Part shown: piece after piece, positions 40,455 to 49,901 of the stretch
How the letters are laid out: the number at the start of each line of letters is the position of its first letter
Numbering within the stretch: the first letter of the stretch is position 1
NCBI RefSeq assembly: GCF_049965695.1
Contig: NZ_JBMFWB010000010.1
Span: 1-63,674 of the forward strand
From: Athalassotoga sp049965695
GTDB taxonomy: Bacteria; Thermotogota; Thermotogae; Mesoaciditogales; Mesoaciditogaceae
Direction: 5' to 3'
DNA: 63,674 nt
The notes under the pieces: model-generated
What the model saw: only the letters and a program-made list of their open reading frames with translations
Databases searched by the model: none
Told to the model about the DNA's origin: nothing
Made by a program: the position numbers and the translations under genes

Positions 40455-40838
40455 ATGCCTACTATTAATCAGTTGATTAGAAAAGGAAGAGAAAGATTAA
40501 AAACCAAAAGTAAGTCTCCGGCGCTTGGCGGTAACCCTCAAAAAAGAGGGGTTTGCATTCGTGTCTCTACCATGACGCCAAAAAAACCTAACTCTGCTTT
40601 AAGAAAAATAGCAAGGGTAAGGTTAACGAATGGTGCTGAAGTTACCTCTTACATTCCCGGTGAAGGACACAACCTTCAGGAACACTCAGTTGTGCTTGTC
40701 AGGGGCGGAAGAGTCAAGGATCTGCCTGGAATAAGATACAAGATAATAAGAGGTACGTTGGATGCCCAGGGTGTTGAAAACAGGAAAAAGGCAAGAAGCC
40801 GTTACGGTGTTAAACGCCCAAAAAAGCAAACTGCATGA
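40455..40838 (+). CDS. rpsL: 30S ribosomal protein S12
   Basis: A 127-residue S12, start fixed by the invariant MPTINQLIRKGR. The decoding-site loops TPKKPNSALRK and GRVKDLPG, where streptomycin-resistance changes occur in other bacteria, are intact. The nearest SD, AAGGAGG at 40434-40440, is 14 bases from the ATG, which is unusually far. It is the first gene of the supercluster and of the str operon (rpsL-rpsG-fusA-tuf). Confidence 0.98.
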   Translation: MPTINQLIRKGRERLKTKSKSPALGGNPQKRGVCIRVSTMTPKKPNSALRKIARVRLTNGAEVTSYIPGEGHNLQEHSVVLVRGGRVKDLPGIRYKIIRGTLDAQGVENRKKARSRYGVKRPKKQTA

Positions 40839-40856
40839 TCTTTGGAGGTATTAAGA

Positions 40857-41324
40857 ATGAGAAGGAGAAGGGCTGAAGTAAGAAAAGTTTCACCTGATCC
40901 CGTTTATCATGATGAATTGGTCACAAGATTCATAAACAAGATAATGTGGGATGGGAAAAGAAGCGTTGCCCAAAAAGATTTTTACACCGCTCTTGATATA
41001 ATAAAAGAAAAGAGTGGCAAAGAACCACTTGAGGTTTTAAAAAAAGCCTTTGAAAACGTTGCGCCAGTTCTTGAAGTCAGGCCAAGAAGAGTCGGAGGAG
41101 CAACTTATCAGGTGCCAATAGAAGTTCAGGATCCCAGAAAAACTTCTTTGGGTGTAAGATGGATTGTTGATGCCGCAAGAGCCAGGAAAGGAAGGCCCAT
41201 AAGTGAGAAATTAGCCGAGGAAATTCTCAACGCTTATTCTAACACAGGGACAGCCGTTAAAAAGCGCGAGGATGTGCAAAAGATGGCCGAAGCGAACAGG
41301 GCCTTTGCCCATTATAGATGGTGA
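40857..41324 (+). CDS. rpsG: 30S ribosomal protein S7
   Basis: A 155-residue S7 starting MRRRRAEVRKV, with RRVGGATYQVP and the C-terminal ANRAFAHYRW that reaches the E site. S7 nucleates assembly of the 30S head. The ATG follows TGGAGGT. Its TGA stop overlaps the ATG of fusA. Confidence 0.98.
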   Translation: MRRRRAEVRKVSPDPVYHDELVTRFINKIMWDGKRSVAQKDFYTALDIIKEKSGKEPLEVLKKAFENVAPVLEVRPRRVGGATYQVPIEVQDPRKTSLGVRWIVDAARARKGRPISEKLAEEILNAYSNTGTAVKKREDVQKMAEANRAFAHYRW

Positions 41325-43405
41325 TGAACGTAAAAATGCCTGAAAAAGTACTTCAACTTGAAAAATTAAGAAATATAGGGATAATGGCGCATATAGATGC
41401 CGGCAAAACAACGACTACCGAAAGAATTCTTTTTTATTCTGGTAAAAAACACGCAATGGGAAATGTTGACGATGGCAATACCACCACGGACTGGATGGTT
41501 CAGGAAAGAGAACGTGGTATAACCATAACCTCTGCTTCTATATCTTTTGACTGGAAAGGTCATCGTTTTAATCTCATCGATACGCCCGGACACGTGGACT
41601 TCACAATTGAGGTAGAACGTTCACTCAGAGTACTTGACGGGGCAATAGCGGTTTTTGACGCTTCTGCCGGAGTTGAACCACAATCCGAAACTGTATGGCG
41701 TCAGGCGTCGAAATACAAAGTGCCGAGAATTGCCTTTATGAACAAGATGGATAAAATGGGAGCCGATTTTGATATGTCTGTCAAATCGATGATAGACAAA
41801 TTAGGAGCCAAACCGCTTGTTATTCAATATCCGATAGGATCGGAAAGTGCATTTGAAGGTGTCGTTGACATAATAAACATGAAAGCCATAAGATGGACCG
41901 ATGAACTTGGTACGCAGATGGAATACTCCGAAGTGCCGGCACATCTCGTTGAAAGAGTTGAAGAGTTGAGAGACGAAATGATGAACCACCTTGCCGACCT
42001 TGATGATGAGATACTTCAGATGTATCTCGATGGTGAGACTGTACCTGTTGAAAAGATAAAATCCGTCATAAGAAAAGGAACCATAGAATCAAAGTTTTTC
42101 CCTGTGCTTTGTGGTTCTTCTTTCAGAAATAAGGGAGTGCAACCTCTCATCGATGCCGCGGTTGATTATTTACCGTCGCCTTTGGATCTTCCTCCCGTTT
42201 CCGGAAAGAATCCCGACGATGAAGAGATCATCAGATCGCCATCGGTGGATGAACCATTTTCGGCTTTGGCTTTCAAAATACTTTCGGATCCATACGTTGG
42301 AAAATTAACTTATTTGAGAATATATTCCGGAGTGCTTGAAAAAGGAAGTTATGTTTACAATTCTACCAAAAGAACGAAAGAAAGAATATCTCGTTTGCTT
42401 TTGATGTTTGCCGATAAAAGAGAAGACATAGATTACGCGGGCCCCGGTGATATAGTTGCCTGCATAGGTTTGAAGAATACGACAACGGGAAATACGCTTT
42501 GCGATGAAGATGATCCCATAATACTCGAATCTCTTGAAGTGCCTGATCCCGTCATATCGATAGCGGTCGAGCCTCAGAGCAAAGACGATGAGCAAAGGTT
42601 GAAAGATGCGCTTGGAAGGTTGATGGACGAAGATCCTACTTTTAGAGTTTCGGTCGATTTGGAAAGTGGAGAGACGATTCTTGCCGGTATGGGTGAATTG
42701 CATCTTGAAATAATCATAGACAGGCTTTTACGCGAATTCAACGTTAAAACTCAGGTTGGCAAGCCTCAGGTTGCTTACAGAGAAACTATTTCCGTGCCCG
42801 TCGATGCTGAAGGCAAGTACATAAGGCAAAGTGGTGGAAGAGGACAATACGGACATGTAAGGGTCAAGTTTGAGCCGTTGGGAAGAGGAAAAGGATTTGA
42901 ATTTGAAAATAAAATAATCGGAGGAACGATTCCGAAAGAATACATCCCTGCAATAGAAGCGGGAATAAAAGAAGCCCTTTCTTCGGGTAGTCTTGGCGGA
43001 TATCCAGTTGTCGATGTCAAAGCAACGCTTTACGATGGCTCTTACCATGAAGTTGACTCTTCGGAAATAGCCTTTAAGATAGCCGGTTCTCTTGCCACGA
43101 AAGAGGCTTTGACTAAAGGTAAGCCGAAGATGATGGAACCGATCATGGAACTTGAGATAACCACACCAACCGAATACATGGGCGATGTTGTTGCGGATCT
43201 GAATTCGAAAAGAGCGCAGATAACGGGTTTTGATAATCGCGGTAATGCAAGGATAATAAAAGCGCTTGTCCCGTTAGGAGAACTTTTTGGTTATGCAACG
43301 GTCTTGAGGTCTTTGAGTCAGGGAAGGGCAGTTTACACGATGAAATTTTCGCACTATTCTGAAGTTCCTCAAAATTTTGTCGATAAAATCATAAAAGTTA
43401 AATAA
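41324..43405 (+). CDS. fusA: elongation factor G
   Basis: About 693 residues. G1 AHIDAGKTTTT, the switch II DTPGHVD and NKMDKMGAD (G4) mark the GTPase domain; domains II-V follow, with the domain IV loop near GRGQYGHV. It translocates tRNA and mRNA and helps recycle ribosomes. Three in-frame start codons (ATG 41318, GTG 41321, ATG 41324) overlap the S7 stop; a fourth, ATG 41336, gives MPEKVLQLEK. None has a clear SD, so translation is probably coupled to rpsG. Confidence 0.97.
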   Translation: MNVKMPEKVLQLEKLRNIGIMAHIDAGKTTTTERILFYSGKKHAMGNVDDGNTTTDWMVQERERGITITSASISFDWKGHRFNLIDTPGHVDFTIEVERSLRVLDGAIAVFDASAGVEPQSETVWRQASKYKVPRIAFMNKMDKMGADFDMSVKSMIDKLGAKPLVIQYPIGSESAFEGVVDIINMKAIRWTDELGTQMEYSEVPAHLVERVEELRDEMMNHLADLDDEILQMYLDGETVPVEKIKSVIRKGTIESKFFPVLCGSSFRNKGVQPLIDAAVDYLPSPLDLPPVSGKNPDDEEIIRSPSVDEPFSALAFKILSDPYVGKLTYLRIYSGVLEKGSYVYNSTKRTKERISRLLLMFADKREDIDYAGPGDIVACIGLKNTTTGNTLCDEDDPIILESLEVPDPVISIAVEPQSKDDEQRLKDALGRLMDEDPTFRVSVDLESGETILAGMGELHLEIIIDRLLREFNVKTQVGKPQVAYRETISVPVDAEGKYIRQSGGRGQYGHVRVKFEPLGRGKGFEFENKIIGGTIPKEYIPAIEAGIKEALSSGSLGGYPVVDVKATLYDGSYHEVDSSEIAFKIAGSLATKEALTKGKPKMMEPIMELEITTPTEYMGDVVADLNSKRAQITGFDNRGNARIIKALVPLGELFGYATVLRSLSQGRAVYTMKFSHYSEVPQNFVDKIIKVK

Positions 43406-43427
43406 TTTTTCAAGGAGGTAGAATCAA

Positions 43428-44624
43428 ATGGCAAAGGAGAAATTTGTAAGAAACAAACCACATCTTAACATCGGGACGATAGGACATATAGATCACGGTA
43501 AGACCACACTTACGGCTGCGATAACCAAAGTTCTTTCTATGAAGGGAGAATCGGAATTCGTTCCATTTGATCAAATCGATAAGGCCCCAGAAGAAAAGGC
43601 AAGAGGTATAACGATAAACGTTTCCCACGTTGAATACGAAACGGATAAAAGGCACTACGCACACATAGATTGCCCGGGACACGCCGACTACATAAAGAAC
43701 ATGATAACCGGAGCAGCCCAGATGGATGGTGCCATTCTCGTTGTTTCCGCCGTTGATGGACCTATGCCACAAACGAGAGAACATATATTGCTCGCACGTC
43801 AGGTTAACGTGCCGGCGATGATCGTGTTTTTGAATAAAATTGATGCCGTTGACGATCCGGAACTTGTCGATCTTGTTGAAATGGAAGTAAGAGAATTGCT
43901 CACGAAATATCAATACCCGGGTGATGAAGTGCCGGTCATTCGTGGCAGCGCTTTGAAAGCACTTGATGCGACAAGCCTTGATGATAAATGGGCAAAAGGC
44001 ATTCTTGATTTGATGAATGCCGCTGATACTTACATACCCGAACCAAAGAGGGAAACCGAAAAGCCATTCTTGATGCCGGTTGAGGATATATTCACGATAA
44101 CCGGACGCGGAACGGTCGTAACAGGTAGAGTCGAACGCGGTAAGATCCATGTCAACGATGAAGTTGAACTTGTCGGTTTGAGGCCAACCGCCAAAACCGT
44201 CGTTACCGGCGTTGAAATGTTCAGAAAATTGCTCGATGAAGGTATGGCCGGTGACAACATAGGTTGTCTTTTAAGAGGCATTAAGAAGGAAGAAGTCGAA
44301 AGAGGACAGGTGCTTGCAAAACCAGGCACGATAACTCCTCACACGAAGTTCGAAGCCAACGTCTACGTTTTGAAGAAAGAAGAAGGTGGACGCCACACGG
44401 CATTTATTCCAGGATACAGACCTCAGTTCTTTATAAGGACTGCAGATGTTACCGGTACGATAGCCAAACTTCCAGATGGCGTTGAAATGGTCATGCCCGG
44501 AGATAACACGGTCATGACGGTTGAACTCATCAAACCGGTTGCGCTCGAGGAAAGTATGAGGTTTGCCATTCGTGAAGGTGGAAAAACCGTTGGAGCCGGT
44601 GTTGTTTCTAAGATACTTGAATGA
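43428..44624 (+). CDS. tuf: elongation factor Tu
   Basis: A 398-residue EF-Tu. GHIDHGKTT, DCPGHADYIKNM and NKIDAVDD are the GTP motifs; domains 2 and 3 are normal. It brings aminoacyl-tRNA to the ribosome. A strong CAAGGAGGT lies eight bases before the ATG. It ends the str operon and is followed by a small hairpin before rpsJ. Confidence 0.98.
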   Translation: MAKEKFVRNKPHLNIGTIGHIDHGKTTLTAAITKVLSMKGESEFVPFDQIDKAPEEKARGITINVSHVEYETDKRHYAHIDCPGHADYIKNMITGAAQMDGAILVVSAVDGPMPQTREHILLARQVNVPAMIVFLNKIDAVDDPELVDLVEMEVRELLTKYQYPGDEVPVIRGSALKALDATSLDDKWAKGILDLMNAADTYIPEPKRETEKPFLMPVEDIFTITGRGTVVTGRVERGKIHVNDEVELVGLRPTAKTVVTGVEMFRKLLDEGMAGDNIGCLLRGIKKEEVERGQVLAKPGTITPHTKFEANVYVLKKEEGGRHTAFIPGYRPQFFIRTADVTGTIAKLPDGVEMVMPGDNTVMTVELIKPVALEESMRFAIREGGKTVGAGVVSKILE

Positions 44625-44629
44625 TAACG

Positions 44630-44650
44630 AGAGGGGATGAATTCCCCTCT
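44630..44650 (+). promoter_or_regulatory. hairpin between tuf and rpsJ
   Basis: AGAGGGGA, a 5-base loop and TCCCCTCT form a perfect 8-bp stem, followed by GGCTTTT. It could attenuate or process the message between the str and S10 parts. Confidence 0.6.
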
Positions 44651-44673
44651 GGCTTTTGAAGGAGGTTTTTCGA

Positions 44674-44982
44674 ATGGCTAAATCAAGAATAAGAATAAAA
44701 TTGAAGGCTTACGATTACGAATTGTTAGATCAATCGGCCAGAAAGATCGTTGAAACTGTTAAGAAGACCAGTGCAAGGGTTTCAGGACCGATACCGCTTC
44801 CAACTGAAAGAACAGTTTATTGTGTTTTGAGATCTCCTCATACGGATAAAGATTCAAGGGAACATTTCGAGAAGATAGTTCATAAGAGGTTGATCGACAT
44901 AATAGAAGTTCAACCCCAAACGGTCGAATCTTTGATGAAGATGGATCTTCCGGCTGGCGTTGAAGTTGAGTTGAAACTTTGA
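44674..44982 (+). CDS. rpsJ: 30S ribosomal protein S10
   Basis: A 102-residue S10 (KSRIRIKLKAYDYELLDQSA start, GPIPLPT and RSPHTDKDSREHF loop). It is part of the 30S head and, as NusE, of transcription antitermination with NusB. The ATG follows GAAGGAGG at good distance. It is the first gene of the S10 part. Confidence 0.98.
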   Translation: MAKSRIRIKLKAYDYELLDQSARKIVETVKKTSARVSGPIPLPTERTVYCVLRSPHTDKDSREHFEKIVHKRLIDIIEVQPQTVESLMKMDLPAGVEVELKL

Positions 44983-45001
44983 AACGGCTGGAGGTGTGTT
45001 G

Positions 45002-45631
45002 ATGAAAGCGTTACTTGGTAAAAAAATTGGCATGACGATGATATTCAAAGATGGTCATGCGGTGCCTGTTACGGTACTTAAAGCAGGACCATGTGTTGTT
45101 GTCCAGAAGAAAACAGTTGAAAGTGACGGATATAATTCTGTTCAGATAGGATTTGAACCTGTTACCGAGAAGCATGTTACCAAACCAATGCGCGGTCACT
45201 TCAAAAAGGCAAATGTTTCTCCTTTAAGACATCTCAAAGAAATAAGAACGGACGATGTTGCGAGTTATCAAATAGGACAAACTTTGGATGTTTCCGTTTT
45301 CAATGAAGGAGATTATGTTGATATTTCTGGAAAAACAAAGGGAAAAGGTTTTCAAGGCGCCGTTAAAAGATGGAACTTTGGCGGCCACGACAAAACTCAC
45401 GGTACAAAATTCCCAAGACATGGATCGACAGGAATGCATACCGAACCCGCTAAAGTGCTCAAAGGCACGCATATGGCGGGTCATATGGGAGATGTCAACA
45501 GAACGATATCAAATCTCAAAGTCGTTAGAGTTGACAAAGATAATTCTCTCATTGCGGTTAAAGGTGCCATTCCCGGCGCTCGTGGATCTTTGATTTACAT
45601 AAGTTCTGCCAAGAACTGGAAGGTGAAATGA
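45002..45631 (+). CDS. rplC: 50S ribosomal protein L3
   Basis: A 209-residue L3 starting MKALLGKKIGMT. The internal GHDKTHGTKFPRHGS loop and GTHMAGHMG are the conserved extension that reaches the peptidyl transferase centre. The ATG six bases downstream of the first possible GTG is better placed after GGAGG. Confidence 0.97.
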   Translation: MKALLGKKIGMTMIFKDGHAVPVTVLKAGPCVVVQKKTVESDGYNSVQIGFEPVTEKHVTKPMRGHFKKANVSPLRHLKEIRTDDVASYQIGQTLDVSVFNEGDYVDISGKTKGKGFQGAVKRWNFGGHDKTHGTKFPRHGSTGMHTEPAKVLKGTHMAGHMGDVNRTISNLKVVRVDKDNSLIAVKGAIPGARGSLIYISSAKNWKVK

Positions 45632-45633
45632 TC

Positions 45634-46308
45634 ATGGCAGAGTTAAAGGTTATGAACATAGAAGGAAAAGAAGTTGGAAGTATTTCTTTGCTTCCATCGA
45701 TTTTTGAGGTTGAACCCAACAAAGACTTGCTTTTCAGATACATTCACAAGCAACTTTCCGACAAAAGAAGTGGAAATGCTTCGTCTAAAACGAAGGCAGA
45801 GGTTTCCGGAGGCGGAAGGAAGCCATGGGCTCAAAAGCATACGGGACGTGCGAGGGCCGGATCGATAAGATCTCCTCTTTTCAGACACGGAGGAGTCACA
45901 TTTGGTCCAAGGCCGAGAGATTGGTCCGAAGGTTTAAACAAAAAGATGAAGGTCGGGGCAATTAAATCCGCACTTTCGGCAAAATTAAAAGATGGCAAGA
46001 TATTGGTTGTCGATAAATTTGAGATGGAAACACCGAAATCCAAAGAATTCGTGAACACTTTGAAGAAAATCGTTCCATCCGACAACGCCGTTGTCGTGCT
46101 TGATACCAAAAATGACAGACAGATGAATGTCAAACTTTCTTCTCGCAATTTGAAGATGGCAAAGGTCATAATAGCGGATAACCCGGGTAAAGGCAAAGTC
46201 AACGTTGATGGACTCAACGTCTACGATTTGATAAAATTTGACTGGGTTGTACTCACGAAGCATACAGTCGAGAAGATAACGGAGGTGTACGGAAATGCCA
46301 GCAAATGA
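45634..46308 (+). CDS. rplD: 50S ribosomal protein L4
   Basis: A 224-residue L4. The exit-tunnel loop is GGGRKPWAQKHTGRARAGS, and HGGVTFGPRPRDW follows. AAGGTG is eight bases before this ATG; an ATG two codons upstream overlaps the L3 stop. In E. coli L4 represses its own operon; no equivalent site could be judged here. Confidence 0.97.
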   Translation: MAELKVMNIEGKEVGSISLLPSIFEVEPNKDLLFRYIHKQLSDKRSGNASSKTKAEVSGGGRKPWAQKHTGRARAGSIRSPLFRHGGVTFGPRPRDWSEGLNKKMKVGAIKSALSAKLKDGKILVVDKFEMETPKSKEFVNTLKKIVPSDNAVVVLDTKNDRQMNVKLSSRNLKMAKVIIADNPGKGKVNVDGLNVYDLIKFDWVVLTKHTVEKITEVYGNASK

Positions 46309-46597
46309 AATGGCACCTCACGATATTTTGGTGAGACCTTTGATAACCGAAAAAGCACTTTCTAACATCAAAAACGGAACTTACACCTTTGAAGTGGACA
46401 TAAGGGCAAACAAACATATCGTTAGAAATGCGGTTGAAAGACTTTACAACGTTCAGGTTGCGGATGTGAGAATGATAAGCGTCAAAGGGAAACCCAAAAG
46501 ATACGGCAGATCTGAAGGATATTCGAGGTCTTTCAAAAAGGCCATTGTTCAGTTAAAAGCGGGATTCAAGATCCAGGAATTTGAAGGCTTGATTTGA
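46295..46597 (+). CDS. rplW: 50S ribosomal protein L23
   Basis: A 100-residue L23 (VRPLITEKAL, NKHIVRNAVERLYNV, GKPKRYGRSEG). It lies at the tunnel exit and is the docking site for trigger factor and SRP. The ATG follows GGAGGTG by seven bases and overlaps the L4 end by 14 bases. Confidence 0.97.
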   Translation: MPANEMAPHDILVRPLITEKALSNIKNGTYTFEVDIRANKHIVRNAVERLYNVQVADVRMISVKGKPKRYGRSEGYSRSFKKAIVQLKAGFKIQEFEGLI

Positions 46598-46624
46598 TCT
46601 TGAAGGATCGAAAGGAGTAATTTT

Positions 46625-47467
46625 ATGGGACTTAAAAGTTTTAAACCAACCTCTCCTGGAGTTCGACACATGATAAGATCGGATTTTTCGGAAATAACGA
46701 AAGACAAACCCGAAAAATCCCTTACCATAGGCAAAAAATCCATAGCCGGCAGGAATTCCGATGGGAGAATAACGGTAAGACATCGTGGCAGCGGGCACAA
46801 GGATAGATACAGAATTATCGACTTCAGAAGAGATAAGACCGGAGTGCCTGCGAAAGTGTTTTCGATAGAGTACGATCCGAATCGCAGCGCAAGAATTGCA
46901 TTGCTTAATTACGTTGATGGTGAAAAAAGATATATAATAGCCCCGCAGGGCTTAAATGTTGGTGACACGGTTGTGTCCGGCCCTGATGCCGATATAAAGC
47001 CGGGAAATGCTTTGCCGCTGACGAGAATACCGATAGGTACCTTCGTTCACAACATAGAATTCATACCTGGCGCGGGTGGCAAGATAGCAAGGAGTGCCGG
47101 TAATTCGGCGCAGTTGATGGCACGGGAATCCGGATACGCGCTTTTGAAGATGCCATCTGGTGAATTAAGAAGGGTTAGAGAGAATTGCATGGCAACAGTT
47201 GGTGTGGTTGGTAACGAACAACACATGAACGAATCGTTTGGTAAGGCCGGAAGAAGCAGATGGTTAGGCATAAGACCTGCCGTAAGAGGAATGACGATGA
47301 ACGCTGTCGATCACCCGATGGGCGGAGGAGAAGGAAAAACCAAAGGCGGAAATGTTCCTCAAAGTCCATGGGGCACACCTGCAAAGGGTTACAAAACGCG
47401 CCGCGGCAAAAAGAGATCTGATAGGTTCATAGTCAGAAGAAGAAATGACAATAAAGGTAATCAATGA
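46625..47467 (+). CDS. rplB: 50S ribosomal protein L2
   Basis: A 280-residue L2. TVRHRGSGHKDRYRIIDF near the N-terminus and the C-terminal AVDHPMGGGEGK with the essential His close to the peptidyl transferase centre are intact. The length is normal. Confidence 0.98.
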   Translation: MGLKSFKPTSPGVRHMIRSDFSEITKDKPEKSLTIGKKSIAGRNSDGRITVRHRGSGHKDRYRIIDFRRDKTGVPAKVFSIEYDPNRSARIALLNYVDGEKRYIIAPQGLNVGDTVVSGPDADIKPGNALPLTRIPIGTFVHNIEFIPGAGGKIARSAGNSAQLMARESGYALLKMPSGELRRVRENCMATVGVVGNEQHMNESFGKAGRSRWLGIRPAVRGMTMNAVDHPMGGGEGKTKGGNVPQSPWGTPAKGYKTRRGKKRSDRFIVRRRNDNKGNQ

Positions 47468-47497
47468 TGAAAGCCACGGAAGAAGGAGGAAGATAGC

Positions 47498-47785
47498 GTG
47501 AGTCGCTCAACCAAAAAAGGTCCTTTTGTGGATGCTAAGTTAATCAAAAAAATACAGAGTTTAAACGAAATAGGTCAGAAACGTGTTGTGAAAACATGGT
47601 CAAGGGCCTCGATGATACTGCCCGATATGATAGGTCATACAATAGCCGTTCATAACGGAAGAAAGCACATACCCGTCTACATAACAGAGGCAATGGTCGG
47701 CCACAGGCTTGGAGAATTCTCTCCCACAAGACGTTTTGGAGGTCATACCGAGAAAAAGGCTATAAAGGGAGAGGTCAAGAAATGA
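47498..47785 (+). CDS. rpsS: 30S ribosomal protein S19
   Basis: A 95-residue S19 (SRSTKKGPFVDAKL start, GHTIAVHNGRKHIPVY, LGEFSPTRRFGGH). The start is GTG with GAAGGAGG upstream. The stop overlaps the first possible ATG of rplV. Confidence 0.97.
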   Translation: MSRSTKKGPFVDAKLIKKIQSLNEIGQKRVVKTWSRASMILPDMIGHTIAVHNGRKHIPVYITEAMVGHRLGEFSPTRRFGGHTEKKAIKGEVKK

Positions 47786-48285
47786 CAGAGGTGAAATCAA
47801 TGGCTGAAAACAAGAAAAGAGCCAAAAGATCTGTTTTTCATAGAGAAAGAAAAGCGTCTGCTCCCCAACCAATCGAAGCCGTTGCCCGTGGAATGTATTT
47901 GAGAATAAGTCCTTACAAAGTCAGATCTATTCTTAACACCATACGTGGCAAAGATGTCAGCGAGGCTTTGCAAATACTTGAATTTGCAAACAAAAAGAGC
48001 GCACGCCTCGTTCAAAAGATACTCAACAGTGCGGTGGCAAATGCGCAAAACAACTTTAAACTCGATGTGGATTCTCTTTACGTTTCTCGATGCATGGCTG
48101 ATGATGCTCCGAGGTTGAAAAGGCTTAATCCAATGGCACGTGGACGCGCTTCGATGATGTTCAAAAGGCTTTCGCACATCACAGTCGTTGTAAGGGATAA
48201 ATCTAAAGAAGAAACGCTTAAGACCACTGCAAAGCCAACAGAAAGCCAGGAAATTCAACCTTCCAACGAGAGCGAGGTGCAATGA
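47782..48285 (+). CDS. rplV: 50S ribosomal protein L22
   Basis: A 167-residue L22, longer than the usual 110-120. The core (AVARGMYLRISPYKVR to RLSHITVVVRDKS) is flanked by an N-terminal basic extension of about 30 residues and a C-terminal acidic/Ser tail of about 25. Thermotoga L22 is also enlarged. A second ATG at 47800 has an equally good AGAGGTG and may be the true start. Confidence 0.94.
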   Translation: MTEVKSMAENKKRAKRSVFHRERKASAPQPIEAVARGMYLRISPYKVRSILNTIRGKDVSEALQILEFANKKSARLVQKILNSAVANAQNNFKLDVDSLYVSRCMADDAPRLKRLNPMARGRASMMFKRLSHITVVVRDKSKEETLKTTAKPTESQEIQPSNESEVQ

Positions 48286-48288
48286 GAA

Positions 48289-48933
48289 ATGGGTCAGAAG
48301 ACGCATCCGATTGGTTTCAGACTTGGGGTTTCTCAAGATTGGCAATCAAAATGGTTTAACGAGAAACATTATTCCGAATATCTTTTAGAAGATGAAAAGA
48401 TAAGAAATGCCGTTAAAAAGGCATATTTTCATGCCGGAATATCCAAAGTCAAAATAGAGAGATCTGGAAATCGTGTAAACGTCATCATAGTTACCGGAAG
48501 ACCCGGGATATTGATAGGTAAGAAAGGTTCCGAAATAAACAACATAAAAAGTCTTGTCAAATCCGTTGTTTCTCCGGAAAGAGATATCGTCATAAGTATA
48601 GAAGAAGTTAGAACGCCCGAGTTAGATGCACAATTGACGGCGGAATTCATAGCCGGCAGAATCGAGAAAAGGGCTTCTTACAAACGTACGATGAAAAGAA
48701 GCATTCAATTTGCTTTGAAAAAAGGCGCACTTGGCGTTAAGACCATGGTTGGTGGGAGAATAAACGGTGCGGAAATAGCAAGATCCGAGTGGTACAGGGA
48801 AGGCAGAGTTCCTTTGCAGACTTTGCGCGCACATGTTGATTATGGATTTGCGATTGCACACACCAAATATGGCGTTCTTGGTGTTAAGGTATGGATATTC
48901 ACCAAAGAAAATTCGCCGGTGAAATCAGCCTGA
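48289..48933 (+). CDS. rpsC: 30S ribosomal protein S3
   Basis: A 214-residue S3 with a KH domain (GRPGILIGKKGSEINNI) and the C-terminal MVGGRINGAEIARSEW. It lines the mRNA entry channel. The ATG is four bases after the L22 stop. Confidence 0.98.
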   Translation: MGQKTHPIGFRLGVSQDWQSKWFNEKHYSEYLLEDEKIRNAVKKAYFHAGISKVKIERSGNRVNVIIVTGRPGILIGKKGSEINNIKSLVKSVVSPERDIVISIEEVRTPELDAQLTAEFIAGRIEKRASYKRTMKRSIQFALKKGALGVKTMVGGRINGAEIARSEWYREGRVPLQTLRAHVDYGFAIAHTKYGVLGVKVWIFTKENSPVKSA

Positions 48934-48958
48934 TTCGTTGATAAGGAGGTTTGTAAAG

Positions 48959-49387
48959 ATGCTGATCCCTAAAAGGGTTAAGTATAGAAAACAACAACGG
49001 GGAAGAATGAGAGGCCTTGCAAAGGGTGGCAGCGAGATGAATTTCGGTGATTGGGGCCTTAAAGCACTCGAACCGGCATGGATAACGAACAAACAAATAG
49101 AGGCGTGCCGTGTTTCGATAATGAGGAGTCTCAAAAAATCCGGAATGCTATGGATAAGGATTTTCCCGGATAAACCTATTTCGATCCATCCGGCCGAAAG
49201 CAGAATGGGACGCGGTAAGGGAAATCCGGAAAAGTGGGTATGCGTCGTTAAACCCGGCAAGATCATGTTTGAAATCGGTGGTGTGAACAGAGAAGTGGCG
49301 GAAGAAGCGTTAAGATTAGCCTCTTCGAAACTACCCATAAAGACGAAATTCGTTGAAAGAACCTCTTTTGGAGGTGAATCGCTATGA
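48959..49387 (+). CDS. rplP: 50S ribosomal protein L16
   Basis: A 142-residue L16 starting MLIPKRVKYRKQQRGRM, with RMGRGKGNPEKWV. A TTG at 48938 would place the AAGGAGG site inside the gene and is rejected. It overlaps rpmC by four bases. Confidence 0.97.
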   Translation: MLIPKRVKYRKQQRGRMRGLAKGGSEMNFGDWGLKALEPAWITNKQIEACRVSIMRSLKKSGMLWIRIFPDKPISIHPAESRMGRGKGNPEKWVCVVKPGKIMFEIGGVNREVAEEALRLASSKLPIKTKFVERTSFGGESL

Positions 49388-49614
49388 AGGCTAAAGATAT
49401 GAGAGAAATGACCATCGATGAACTAACGGCGCTTGTGAAAGATCAAAAGGAAAAACTTTACAAGTTAAGATTTCAACTTGAACTTTCCCAACTTCAGGAT
49501 ACATCTCAGATATTGCAAACAAAAAGAGACATAGCAAAGATAAAGACGCTTATAAGAGAAAGAGAACTTGGTCTTGAGCCCGTTAATTCTGATGAGAAGG
49601 GGAATAAGAAATGA
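49384..49614 (+). CDS. rpmC: 50S ribosomal protein L29
   Basis: A 76-residue two-helix L29 (KAKDMREMTIDEL, KLRFQLELSQLQDTSQI). Slightly longer than average at the C-terminus. Overlaps its neighbours on both sides by ATGA. Confidence 0.96.
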   Translation: MKAKDMREMTIDELTALVKDQKEKLYKLRFQLELSQLQDTSQILQTKRDIAKIKTLIRERELGLEPVNSDEKGNKK

Positions 49615-49901
49615 AAAAACATCTTATAGGTGAAGTTGTAAGCAACAAGATGAAAAAGACCATAGTTGTGCTTGTAAAGGAAACCACAAGAGACCCGAGG
49701 TTTGGGAAAATCATAACCAAAACCGCCAAGTACAAGGCTCATGATGAAAACAACGAGTCCAACATCGGAGACATCGTTGAGATAGAAGAATCAAGGCCTC
49801 TGAGTCGCGAAAAGAACTGGACACTTGTTTCAATCGTGAAAAAGAACATTCTGAAAGTTGAAGAAACTCAGGTAAGCAAGGAAGAGGGTGCTCCTCAATG
49901 A
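49611..49901 (+). CDS. rpsQ: 30S ribosomal protein S17
   Basis: A 96-residue S17 with the OB-fold pattern GEVVSNKMKKTIVV, KYKAHDENN and IEESRPLSREKNW. Last gene of the S10 part; overlaps rplN by ATGA. Confidence 0.97.
   Translation: MKKHLIGEVVSNKMKKTIVVLVKETTRDPRFGKIITKTAKYKAHDENNESNIGDIVEIEESRPLSREKNWTLVSIVKKNILKVEETQVSKEEGAPQ

Noticed and set aside
43410..44150. 246-residue minus-strand frame opposite tuf
   Set aside because: Antisense shadow of a highly expressed gene with no family-like features.
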